Source of the DNA: Pedobacter psychroterrae
GTDB taxonomy: Bacteria; Bacteroidota; Bacteroidia; Sphingobacteriales; Sphingobacteriaceae
Direction: 5' to 3'
DNA: 37,179 nucleotides
Assembly (NCBI RefSeq): GCF_004331695.1
Contig: NZ_SJSL01000012.1
Location: 1-37,179 of the forward strand
The notes beneath the pieces are model-generated. The model was not told the DNA's origin, did no database searches, and worked only from the letters and a program-made list of their open reading frames with translations. The position numbers were made by a program, and so were the translations under genes. This document shows, one piece after another, positions 7,008 through 16,000 of the stretch. Each line of letters starts with the position of its first letter. Positions within the stretch are counted from its first letter, which is position 1.

Positions 7008-7023
7008 TACGAAACAATTCGTA
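7008..7023. promoter_or_regulatory. BlaI-type operator, proximal copy
   Basis: Inverted repeat TACGAA-ACAA-TTCGTA covering the predicted transcription start and ending nine bases before the start codon. Same 6-base half-site as the distal dyad. Confidence 0.75.
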
Positions 7024-7032
7024 CAATAGATT

Positions 7033-7416
7033 ATGGGAGTATTATCAAACCTTAAACCGACGGAAAGTGAACTGGAGATCTTACAGATATTGTGGGAAAA
7101 AGGTGATTGCACGGTAAGGGATGTACATGAGATTTTAGGAAAAAACAAAGATGCCGGGTATACTACAACTTTAAAGCTAATGCAGATCATGCATGAAAAA
7201 GGTTTGGTAACACGAGATACCTCTTCAAAAACACATATATACAAAGCATTGATCAATCAACAGAAGACCGAGCAGCAGCTGGTTACTAAAATGATCGACA
7301 ATGTATTTAACGGCTCTGCAGCCAGATTGGTAATGCAGGCACTAGGCAACCACACAGCAAGCAAGGAAGAGATTGATTCGATAAAGAAATATTTAGATGA
7401 ACTAGGTAATAAATAA
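7033..7416 (+). CDS. BlaI/MecI/CopY family repressor
   Basis: A 127-residue transcription repressor. The N-terminal winged helix spans about residues 5-75 (LKPTESELEILQILWEKGDCTVRDV, then GYTTTLKLMQIMHEKGLV), and the C-terminal ~50 residues form the dimer domain with the family motif NVFNGSAARLVMQAL. In BlaI and MecI a partner protease of the BlaR1/MecR1 type triggers cleavage of the repressor. Such a partner is encoded directly downstream, four bases after the stop codon. Two matching dyads at 6984-6999 and 7008-7023 overlap its own promoter, so it very likely represses this operon. Regulated genes beyond the operon are unknown. Confidence 0.93.
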   Translation: MGVLSNLKPTESELEILQILWEKGDCTVRDVHEILGKNKDAGYTTTLKLMQIMHEKGLVTRDTSSKTHIYKALINQQKTEQQLVTKMIDNVFNGSAARLVMQALGNHTASKEEIDSIKKYLDELGNK

Positions 7417-7420
7417 AGCT

Positions 7421-9253
7421 ATGGAAGCAATTATTAACAATCTGATCAAAGCCACAGGATGGAGTATCTTTCACTCGCTATGGCAGGGGGCTATTATTTA
7501 CGGAATACTATTGTTCCTGGTGTCGGCATTTCCGAAAATCAACGCCAGAATAAAGCACAATCTGGCTTTCACTGCACTATGCACTATGTTTATCGGATTC
7601 TGCATTACATTCGCCTCAATATTTAAAATGCCTTCTGCCACCCAAACTTTTGCAACGGCCCCGGCGATAACTGCAGACCAGTACCAATACCTGCTCAGTT
7701 TGCCGCAGGAAATAAGCAGCAGTACGGAAAATATATTTCCCTACCTGGTGAGCGTATATGGAGTCGGATTGTTATTTCAGATATTTCTTTTAATGGCGGG
7801 TTATGGCAAACTGACACAATTAAAAAGGTCACAGCGCAGCCCCGTTCCTGAAGAATGGCAGCTAGTATTTAATGAAATGGTCAGTATGCTCAACATACGC
7901 AGGCACATAAGTTTCCATTTGTCTGACAAGGTCAATGTGCCCCTGGTAATAGGTTACTTTAAGCCGGTAGTATTATTTCCATTCGCCCTTGCTGCGCAGC
8001 TGGATATTAAACAGGTAGAAGCTATTCTGATCCATGAACTATCGCATATCCGTAGAAATGATTACCTGCTCAACCTGGTAAAAACAGGTATCGAGACCGT
8101 ACTTTTCTTCAACCCATTTGTATGGCTTAGCAGTAAATTCATCAGTATTGAAAGGGAACATGCTTGTGACGATCTTGTTGTTAAGTTTACCGGTACTCCG
8201 GTCACTTATGCACACGCGCTTTTAAAACTAGAGATCCTCAAAGACAAAACCAGCCCTGCCCTGTCAATGGCTGCCACAGGAAAAAACCAACACTTGTATC
8301 AACGTATTAAAAGAATCACAGATATGAAAACAAATTACATGAATGCAAAGCAAAAGATCTTTGCCTTTGCGCTAACCATCGCCACGGTAGGTTCGCTTGC
8401 TTGGATTAACCCTGCCAAAACAGTTTTTGCTGCTGACAAAAGCAAGCCCGGTGAGCAAAACATAGAAATCTATGGCATGGATATCAAATCTAAAATGCTA
8501 AATCTACCCGAGATAAAAACCAATCCTGCTAAACAAAAAATACAATTGCCGGCCGATACTTCCAAAAAGAAAAAGGTAGTTAAGATTATCACAGTGGATG
8601 CAAAAGGGAACAAACAGGAATATAATTCAGTAAAGGAAATGCCCGACAGCATCAGGGAAGAAGTGATCAGGGAAACGTTCTTGTACGATAATGATTATAG
8701 TTTCAAATTTGACATGGATTCTCTGGTCAACAAAAGCCTGGTGTACATCAAATCGCCTGAATTTAAAGCGCAAATGGAACTGGTGAAATTGAATGCGGAA
8801 ACAATGGCAAAAGCATACAACATTCCGGAGTTCAAAGCGCAAATAAAATTAATGGAATTGAACGGCGCGAAAATGGCCGAGCAATTCAACTCCCCTCAGT
8901 TTAAAAAACAAATCAAGCTTATTGAGCTAAATGCAAAAAAAATGGAAAAGCATTTCAACTCTCCTGAATGGAAAAAACAACAGGAAGAGCTTATGAAAAA
9001 CTCTGAAAAGCTAAGGTTGAAATTTGATTCACCTGAATGGAAAAAACAAATGGAAGAGATAAAAGAGCTGCATAACTCGAGTGAGTACAAAGAGCTAAGA
9101 GAAAAATTCGATAAAGATCTTAAGAAACTGAAAGAGAAAAAAGGCATTAAGTCGGATGTCAAAACATTCAACTTCTCGACTGGAGATGACCTTAACATTA
9201 TAGATGACCAATCATTAGAACCGGCCAAAGAAGACGTTGCCGTTAACGAATAA
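7421..9253 (+). CDS. M56 membrane protease, BlaR1-like sensor
   Basis: A 610-residue membrane zinc protease of the M56 family, partner of the BlaI-type repressor. Hydrophobic segments lie at about 12-35, 45-67, 103-125 and 309-328. The zinc site is HELSH (His205, Glu206, His209) with Glu246 as third ligand in EREHACDD. After the last membrane segment, ~280 residues should be periplasmic. In BlaR1 this part is a beta-lactam-binding domain; here it has no SxxK penicillin-binding features. Instead it shows five repeats of exactly 23 residues from 445 to 559, pattern [SI]P[EQ][FW]KxQ with a basic helical remainder, then a degenerate sixth unit. The signal is therefore probably not a beta-lactam and is unknown. 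Confidence 0.9.
   Translation: MEAIINNLIKATGWSIFHSLWQGAIIYGILLFLVSAFPKINARIKHNLAFTALCTMFIGFCITFASIFKMPSATQTFATAPAITADQYQYLLSLPQEISSSTENIFPYLVSVYGVGLLFQIFLLMAGYGKLTQLKRSQRSPVPEEWQLVFNEMVSMLNIRRHISFHLSDKVNVPLVIGYFKPVVLFPFALAAQLDIKQVEAILIHELSHIRRNDYLLNLVKTGIETVLFFNPFVWLSSKFISIEREHACDDLVVKFTGTPVTYAHALLKLEILKDKTSPALSMAATGKNQHLYQRIKRITDMKTNYMNAKQKIFAFALTIATVGSLAWINPAKTVFAADKSKPGEQNIEIYGMDIKSKMLNLPEIKTNPAKQKIQLPADTSKKKKVVKIITVDAKGNKQEYNSVKEMPDSIREEVIRETFLYDNDYSFKFDMDSLVNKSLVYIKSPEFKAQMELVKLNAETMAKAYNIPEFKAQIKLMELNGAKMAEQFNSPQFKKQIKLIELNAKKMEKHFNSPEWKKQQEELMKNSEKLRLKFDSPEWKKQMEEIKELHNSSEYKELREKFDKDLKKLKEKKGIKSDVKTFNFSTGDDLNIIDDQSLEPAKEDVAVNE
8753..9097 (+). repeat. Five 69-bp coding repeats in the M56 protein
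   Basis: Five consecutive units of exactly 69 bp begin at 8753, 8822, 8891, 8960 and 9029. Each encodes a turn [SI]P[EQ][FW]KxQ followed by a charged, helix-prone segment ending in N or F[ND]. The DNA has diverged more than the protein pattern, so the repeats are old and kept by selection rather than freshly duplicated. A weaker unit begins near 9077. Confidence 0.85.
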
Positions 9254-9276
9254 ACCACACAATAACTTGGGTAAGC

Positions 9277-9308
9277 AGGCAGGAGAGAAATCTTCTGCCT
9301 TTCTTGTT
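9277..9308 (+). terminator. Likely terminator after the M56 gene
   Basis: Stem AGGCAGGAGA (9277-9286), loop GAAA, TCTTCTGCCT (9291-9300), with one G-T pair, followed by the T-rich tract TTCTTGTT. It lies 24 bases after the stop codon of the M56 gene and 45 bases before recN, separating the two units. Confidence 0.6.
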
Positions 9309-9344
9309 ATGTATGGACTAGTTTTCCTAATTTAGCCAAGTAAT

Positions 9345-11006
9345 ATGCTACAAAAACTTTCTATTCGTAACTACGCGCTGATTGACAGTGTCGATCTGGA
9401 ACTTGACAAGGGCCTGAACATCATTACCGGCGAGACTGGTGCTGGCAAGTCCATTATGCTTGGTGCGTTATCTCTTATATTGGGGCAGCGAGCTGAAACC
9501 AAATACTTCTTCAATCAGGACAAAAAATGCATTATCGAGGGTATATTCTTATTGCCGGATGAGAATTTAAACCCCATTTTTGAAGAGAATGACATTGACT
9601 TTCACAAAGAAAGCATTTTAAGAAGAGAAATTTCCACCGATGGCAAATCGAGGGCTTTTATCAATGATACCCCAGTTACCCTTGCGGTAATGAAGCAGGT
9701 TGGTGAAAAATTGATAGACATACATTCCCAGCATGCTACCATGGAAGTGAGTGACCCTGCCTTTCAGTTGGCGGTAGTAGATACGCTGGCCGGTCATCAG
9801 GAACTCTTAGCTGATTACAGGGGAAAATATAAACATTATAAAAAAAGCCAGCAACATCTTTCTGCCTTGAAAGAGGCCGCAGCAGAAGCCCGCAGCAAAC
9901 AAGATTACGAAGAATTTCTATTTAATGAGCTTGAATCAGCCGCGCTGAAAGATGGTGAACAGGAGCAGATGGAGGCGGAACTGCAATTGCTAAATAATGC
10001 GGAAACCATCAAACGCAGTCTAAGCAATAGTTATAGCCTCTTAAGTGAGCAGGAAATGGCGGTGCTCCCCATGCTGAAAGAAGTGGTCAGCCAGATTCAA
10101 TCCATAGAGCAATTCAATCCTGACTATACTGCACTTGCAGAACGGCTGCGCTCTTCACTCATAGAACTTAAAGACATTGCCGGAGAGACCGTAGCCCTGG
10201 ATGAGCACATAGTTTTTAATCCGGCCAGGATTGAAGACATTAACACAAGACTCGATGCCATCTATTCTTTGCAGCAGAAACACAGGGTAAATACCATATC
10301 AGCACTGCTGGCTATTCAGGAGCAGCTATCCAATAACCTTAGTCAGCTGCTGAGCAGTGACGGGGAGATAGACAAACTGGGCCAGGAGATTGCCGGAATG
10401 TTGGTAGAACTGGAGGCCATAGCCGATCAGCTGTCGTCCAACCGTATCAAATCTATTTCAATCACCGAGACACAGGTAGCAGAAGTCCTCACTAAAGTGG
10501 GCATGCCAAATGCCAGGATTAAGCTGGCCCATACCTTGCAGGAAGCCCTTAATAAAGACGGTAAAGACCAGATCACATTATTATTTTCAGCAAACACCGG
10601 GCAGGCACCAGCCCCGGTAGGTAAAGTTGCCTCAGGCGGTGAGCTGTCAAGACTTATGCTGGCCATTAAATCTATCATGGCCAAACATACGGCATTACCC
10701 ACCCTGATATTTGACGAAATTGACACCGGAATATCAGGAGAAACAGCCCTGAGAGTAGGTGATGTAATTGGCGAACTGGAGCAGAACATGCAGGTGATCT
10801 GCATTACACACCTTCCTCAAATAGCTGCCAAAGGTGATGCACACTACTTTGTATATAAGAACGAGGATACTGAAAGAACTACTACCGGTATAAAAAAACT
10901 GCAACCGCAGGAACGAATACATGCAATTGCAGAAATGCTAAGCGGCAAAGACCCAGGTGTATCCGCATTAAAAAATGCACAGGAATTATTGGGAATCGGA
11001 ACCTGA
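9345..11006 (+). CDS. recN: DNA repair protein RecN
   Basis: A 553-residue SMC-like ATPase acting in repair of double-strand breaks. The N-terminus is the typical MLQKLSIRNYALID start, with Walker A GETGAGKS at residues 29-36. The middle (about 160-370) is coiled-coil-forming, and the C-terminal half carries the ABC signature GGELSRLMLAIK and Walker B LPTLIFDEIDTGISG at about 450-465. Length is normal for RecN. It is separated from the M56 gene by a likely terminator. It ends head-on against the FN3-protein gene with a single base between the two stop codons, so the two transcripts must overlap or stop inside each other's genes. Confidence 0.96.
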   Translation: MLQKLSIRNYALIDSVDLELDKGLNIITGETGAGKSIMLGALSLILGQRAETKYFFNQDKKCIIEGIFLLPDENLNPIFEENDIDFHKESILRREISTDGKSRAFINDTPVTLAVMKQVGEKLIDIHSQHATMEVSDPAFQLAVVDTLAGHQELLADYRGKYKHYKKSQQHLSALKEAAAEARSKQDYEEFLFNELESAALKDGEQEQMEAELQLLNNAETIKRSLSNSYSLLSEQEMAVLPMLKEVVSQIQSIEQFNPDYTALAERLRSSLIELKDIAGETVALDEHIVFNPARIEDINTRLDAIYSLQQKHRVNTISALLAIQEQLSNNLSQLLSSDGEIDKLGQEIAGMLVELEAIADQLSSNRIKSISITETQVAEVLTKVGMPNARIKLAHTLQEALNKDGKDQITLLFSANTGQAPAPVGKVASGGELSRLMLAIKSIMAKHTALPTLIFDEIDTGISGETALRVGDVIGELEQNMQVICITHLPQIAAKGDAHYFVYKNEDTERTTTGIKKLQPQERIHAIAEMLSGKDPGVSALKNAQELLGIGT

Positions 11007-11007
11007 C

Positions 11008-12987
11008 TTACTTAATTCTGATACTTACAGCTACGCCAGGTGCACTCTCTCCCATTTTAGATACAGAGGTGATCACGTAAGTATTTAGTTCAGTTCGCGT
11101 AGCAGCGCTGTCTTCATAAAAGCTGGTGGCCTTGTCTATCGTGGCCAGCAATGTACTTTCTGAACCTTTTAACCTGTAAATTTTATAATTAAGAAGACCC
11201 GATTGGGCTGAATTGTCCCATGACAAAAACACAGAACCACCTTTAGTGGTTAACTGTATTCCTGTAGCAGGCAATAACCTTTTGGATTTAAATCCGCTTA
11301 CTACCGGCGCACTTAAGGCACTTTCCTGCTTGTTGACACTTAGCGACTGTACTGCATACTCATAAGTTACCCCATCTGCTATTTCTACATCCTTATAGTA
11401 ATTCAGCCCTGCACTAAGTGGATCCCTATTAAGTAGCTCAAACTTATTCACAGGCGCGGTGCCATCCACCTTTATTCTTTTGAAAAGGTTGTAGCCCAAC
11501 ACATTTTTATCTGATTTATTATCCCAAAATACCACCACACTGCTGTCAATCATTCTTGCATTTACATTTACCGGAGTAGTCAATTTTACGGTCGAGGGGG
11601 CTGCTATGTTTACTTTTTCAGAATAACTGCTAATCGCATACGAAGTATTAACTGCCTTTACAGCGTAGGTATAAGATAGGCTATTTTGTGCAAGAGCGGT
11701 GCTATCTGTATATACAATTTCCGTACTGTCCGTGACAATCAGTTCAGATATCTGCTTTAATGAATCCTGCCCGTTCCCGCTTCGGTATACATAATACCCA
11801 CGTGTATAGAAATCGGGCCTGTGCCATGTCAGTCTAACTTTACCATTTGCGATCTCAGCCTGCAGGCCACTGGGAGCCACTGCCTTTTTATTTGCTTTAA
11901 GCATTCCTGAAAACCTCACTGATAGCACACCCGGCCCATAGATCGTAGCGGGCTGCAGCGAATAGTAATAGGTCTTTACAGGATTTACCTTTCTGTCAAG
12001 AAATTCTGTGGTTGCTGCCGCTACGGTTCCGATCAATTCGTAACCAGCTCCTTCATATGATGTGGAGCGATATATGTTTACCGTCCTCACGTTTTCCGTA
12101 TTGTCAAGCTTCCAGTTGAGCTTAATTGCGTTTTCCGCCTCCATGCTGGTGGTTTTCACTGACATCACCATCGCCGTATTATTAAAAGTCGTATTCGCAA
12201 TTTTTACGGTATCCGAAGGCAAGCCCATATTGCCAAGGTCATCGAAGGGCAATGCCACATATCTATAGGTAAGGCCCGGTGCCAGCAGGGTATCTACCGC
12301 CATATAAATGGTAGAATCCGCCTTGTTGGTGATTCCAGTATAAGCCGCAGCGGGTTCAAAAGCTGTCTGCATGTAAACCTGTCGCATTAAAACAATGCCT
12401 GCTGGTTGTTGTATACCATTGCTATAATACTTAAGCACGTGGCTCTTATTAAACGGCGATATGGTTTGTGTAACCAACTGATAGTCTGTCGACGGCATTT
12501 TTGGATAGCTTGAAGTAATCACCTTTTCCCCGAGCGCTACTTTTCCATCGTAGGAAAAAGTGGTTATTTTGTAGGTGTAGCTCAGGCCCCGTTTTGCCGT
12601 TGCATCATAGTATGCCGTATTTAGCGCTTCTTTAAAAGCAGGCGTATTTCCGTAATAAAAAATAGAATCAGTAATATCTGAAGACAGCACCAGGTTCCAT
12701 ATGTTTTTATGAAAGCGTGTTTCGGGCAGTTTAAACGTAGGATATTTCCTCCCTGCCTGTGCCAGATTTGCATAAAACATAGCAGAATCCTGATCAAAGT
12801 GCAAGTTTGCAATCTGTTCCCAACTACTGCTATCCGCCGCCTTGCGGCTAATCGAATAGCTGATAGATTTTGGGATAGACTTTCCCAGATCAATATAGAT
12901 TCCCGATGCCGCTGGCTTTGCTTCTTGTGCCGATAGTTTGATTATACTAAAGAATGCGGTTACAATAGTGATGATGATTGCTTTCAT
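11008..12987 (-). CDS. Secreted fibronectin type III protein
   Basis: A 659-residue exported protein with a signal peptide of about 20 residues ending in LSAQ. The body is a chain of about four to five fibronectin type III-like beta domains. Repeated FN3 signatures are LTWHRPDFYTRGYYVYRS, VVFWDNKSDKNVLGYNLFKR and VFLSWDNSAQSGLLNYKIYRL, with paired YEYAVQSL/YTYAVKAV strands. No catalytic motif and no clear type IX sorting domain are seen at the C-terminus, which ends in a last FN3 strand. It begins 21 bases after the giant TANFOR-type gene and is the last gene of the surface locus. Role is probably structural or binding, at the cell surface; ligand unknown. Confidence 0.85.
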   Translation of the reverse strand: MKAIIITIVTAFFSIIKLSAQEAKPAASGIYIDLGKSIPKSISYSISRKAADSSSWEQIANLHFDQDSAMFYANLAQAGRKYPTFKLPETRFHKNIWNLVLSSDITDSIFYYGNTPAFKEALNTAYYDATAKRGLSYTYKITTFSYDGKVALGEKVITSSYPKMPSTDYQLVTQTISPFNKSHVLKYYSNGIQQPAGIVLMRQVYMQTAFEPAAAYTGITNKADSTIYMAVDTLLAPGLTYRYVALPFDDLGNMGLPSDTVKIANTTFNNTAMVMSVKTTSMEAENAIKLNWKLDNTENVRTVNIYRSTSYEGAGYELIGTVAAATTEFLDRKVNPVKTYYYSLQPATIYGPGVLSVRFSGMLKANKKAVAPSGLQAEIANGKVRLTWHRPDFYTRGYYVYRSGNGQDSLKQISELIVTDSTEIVYTDSTALAQNSLSYTYAVKAVNTSYAISSYSEKVNIAAPSTVKLTTPVNVNARMIDSSVVVFWDNKSDKNVLGYNLFKRIKVDGTAPVNKFELLNRDPLSAGLNYYKDVEIADGVTYEYAVQSLSVNKQESALSAPVVSGFKSKRLLPATGIQLTTKGGSVFLSWDNSAQSGLLNYKIYRLKGSESTLLATIDKATSFYEDSAATRTELNTYVITSVSKMGESAPGVAVSIRIK

Positions 12988-13008
12988 GGTCTTAATTCAT
13001 TTAAAATG

Positions 13009-16000
13009 TTATTGTTTTACTTCAGCACAATTATTTACAGCGGCTTTGTTTGTTGACAGGTCAAAACTCACATTTGCAGGTGAAGTAGTAAACCTGGCTT
13101 CCGCAGAAAGGTTGAACTCTCCTGATTTACGGATATCGTCCATCAGCGGAATTTTCTGTACCACGGTATAGCTTAGGTTTAGGCCAGCCATTAAACTTGC
13201 TGTAAATGCTTTACCATAGACATAGGCAAACCGGCTTTTTACATCTACAGATACGCGTCCCGATGCTGAAGTACCTGTGATAGATGATGCCGCTACAGAC
13301 ACCTCTCCAAACGCACCTACCGCTAATGTGATTGCCGGCGCGGCATCAAAGTTTACGAATATAGAAGCGTCCACGCCTACTTCAGCGGCCAGGCTAACAC
13401 TCAGCAAAGGAAGCAAGGGCGGCAAGTCAATCTGTTCATTCAAAGGTTTAAACAGGTCTTTCCGTCCGGAAACCAACAGGCCTATCAGGTTGTAAGGCTG
13501 ATTGGCCGCCGCACATATCGGCAGCTCTTTGTTGCGGTTAAACTGCATCGTTCTTTTCAGCACATCCATGGAGATATCATTGTATTTGCCCAACAGTACC
13601 CCTGCCCTGACAGGACTAAACGGTGGAATTCCAAAATCCACATCTCCCGCCGCCATCAGGTAAAATCCGTTGCCGCCCATGGCAATCTCTGCTTCACCGG
13701 TCATGCTTACGCCACCAAGGTTCATGTTTTCCATTTGCAGGTTACCAATCAGTTCTTTTTTGGCCCAGTTAAACACCAGCCGCATACTGCCAAATGGCGT
13801 ACTCATACCAGAGACCTTCAGTTCCCCGTCATCGCAGCTCACCTCTCCATATACCTTAAATGGCATAGGATTTTCTCCATCAAAACCGGCCATTGGCTTT
13901 CCTGAAGTCCGCATCTTCCCTGTAAATGTCAGATAGTCCCAATCTCCGCCATCAACTTTTGTAGTAGTGTTTGTCACATCCATATTCACTGTTTCCGCAG
14001 GGGTCTTGCCCGGATAGCTAAAGGATGCAGGTCCGTTTTGCCCTATGGTAGTTGAAGTCGGAGTATGTGTTAGCAATACACCGATGGAGTCCAACTGGTT
14101 GTTTGGCTCGTACACCTTGCCGTACATTTTAAGCTCATTATCCGTAATGGTCTTCAGGTTGTCAAATTTATTGCTTTTGTTTACTGGCGATTCAAACACC
14201 ACATAGCCTTTTCCAATGTCAAACTTGACCCCTTTGAAATCCGGTGTTACCGTATTGGGGCCAGTATATCTAAAGCCACCATAGAATGTTTGCAGACGGG
14301 GAATACCAAGATCTACATTGCCTAAAACTGCAAAACTGGTATTGGTAGATTCCAGCATTAACGGCTGGAATTTCACAAAACCAAAAGCATTGATCGTTTT
14401 GGAGTTTGGCGCAAAGTCTACGTACTGCTCACCATTACTTACCAGTGTCACCGCGCTGATCTCCAGATCTTCTTTAAATCCCTGCAGGTTATTGAGCGTA
14501 CCTGCGGGCTTATTGCCCTGGCCCAGCATCCTCAAAATATAATGCTGACCTGATATCACGCCAATTTTTGAATCGATACCGAAAGTTGATTGTGTTCCGG
14601 GCACTACATTCAGGTTTACGATGTTGCCCAACTTAATACTGTTCAGCCTCGCACTGTCTATCAGCAGGATGTCATTGCGCAACCTGAACTTATCAAAAGG
14701 AATATCCAGCGCGCCTGTCCTGATCTGATTATTACTTCCTTTGAGGGCTACAATTCCGCCCTCTTCAGTAGAAAACTCCCACTTAGGCACATAAATCGTC
14801 CATTTGTCACCCAGCTTAAACTCAAGCGGAGTAGTACCGTTGATTTTACTCACGCTGCTTTTATCGATCAGTACTTCCGGCAGGCTAATGGACAGTGGCT
14901 GGCTGTTTAATGTGTTTATACCTGAGGGTTTGATCACAGGCAGCAACCTGATCTTGCCATTGGCAAAGTAGGTATCTGCCGGACTGCTCGTGGCAGGGAA
15001 ATTCAACAGTCCAAAATTGATCCCTTGTTTATATTGATTGGTAAAATGATAGGAAAGTGGCTCAGTTTGCTTCTTAGTACCGAAACCTGAGAAAGTATTG
15101 CTGTATGTATCAATCTCATTAACAGTGCCGTCTGGTGAGGTAGATTTTGTCTTTGGAGCAAAGTAAAATTCCGTTCCGCTAAAAGAAAGATAGGTACTTG
15201 GAAAATCAAACGAATTGTCTACAATCTTAGCGCTGATCTGCAATGCCCCATTTCTACCATCTACATTCTGCAAGGCTATCGGGCTTCCATCTACACCCAT
15301 GATCAATGCGTTGTATGATTCTTTAAATCTAGCTTTAAATTGTACTCCATCCAGGGGCACCAGTTTATTTTCCGGCACTACGTAGTGTAGTCCATTGTTA
15401 TCCCTGCCCGCAGAAACCACCGGAAGATTTACAAAACCCAGCCGCATTTCGGGGTTTGGCAACTGAAAGTCTCCCTTTGCGTTTGCCAGATCTATTTCTC
15501 CTGTAATTACAAACCCTCTATTGGTCTCTATCGCTGCTTCAAGAATTACGTTATAGCCAAGCAGCGTTGTTAAATTGACACCATCCACCTGTTGCAGGTC
15601 AAAATTTGCGGTAACGGTTTGTTCAGGGTTAATGCTTTGCTTCTGCGCCAGGATCGTACCACGTTCTGTGGCAGCACGTCCCTCTGGTGCTGAGGCAGTG
15701 ATAGTGACCTGATAAGTTTGCTGTCCTACCCTTGTTGGCTTTATTCCGGTCAGCATGTACCGGCCATTTCCATCGGCTATCTGCGTCACGGGCAAAGCAA
15801 ACCTATTATCATCCACATACACTACTGCACGGGGCAGTGGTTCTCCATTCAGCAGTACCTGCCCCTGCACCATCACGCCCATATCCATATCCAGAAACTG
15901 GTTAACAAATTTCTTAGTCTCTTTATTGGTAAAGGTAAATTCACGCGCTATGAAATCCTCGTTCTTAGGCTTTACCCTAACAGTAAAGTTTTCTTCGCTG

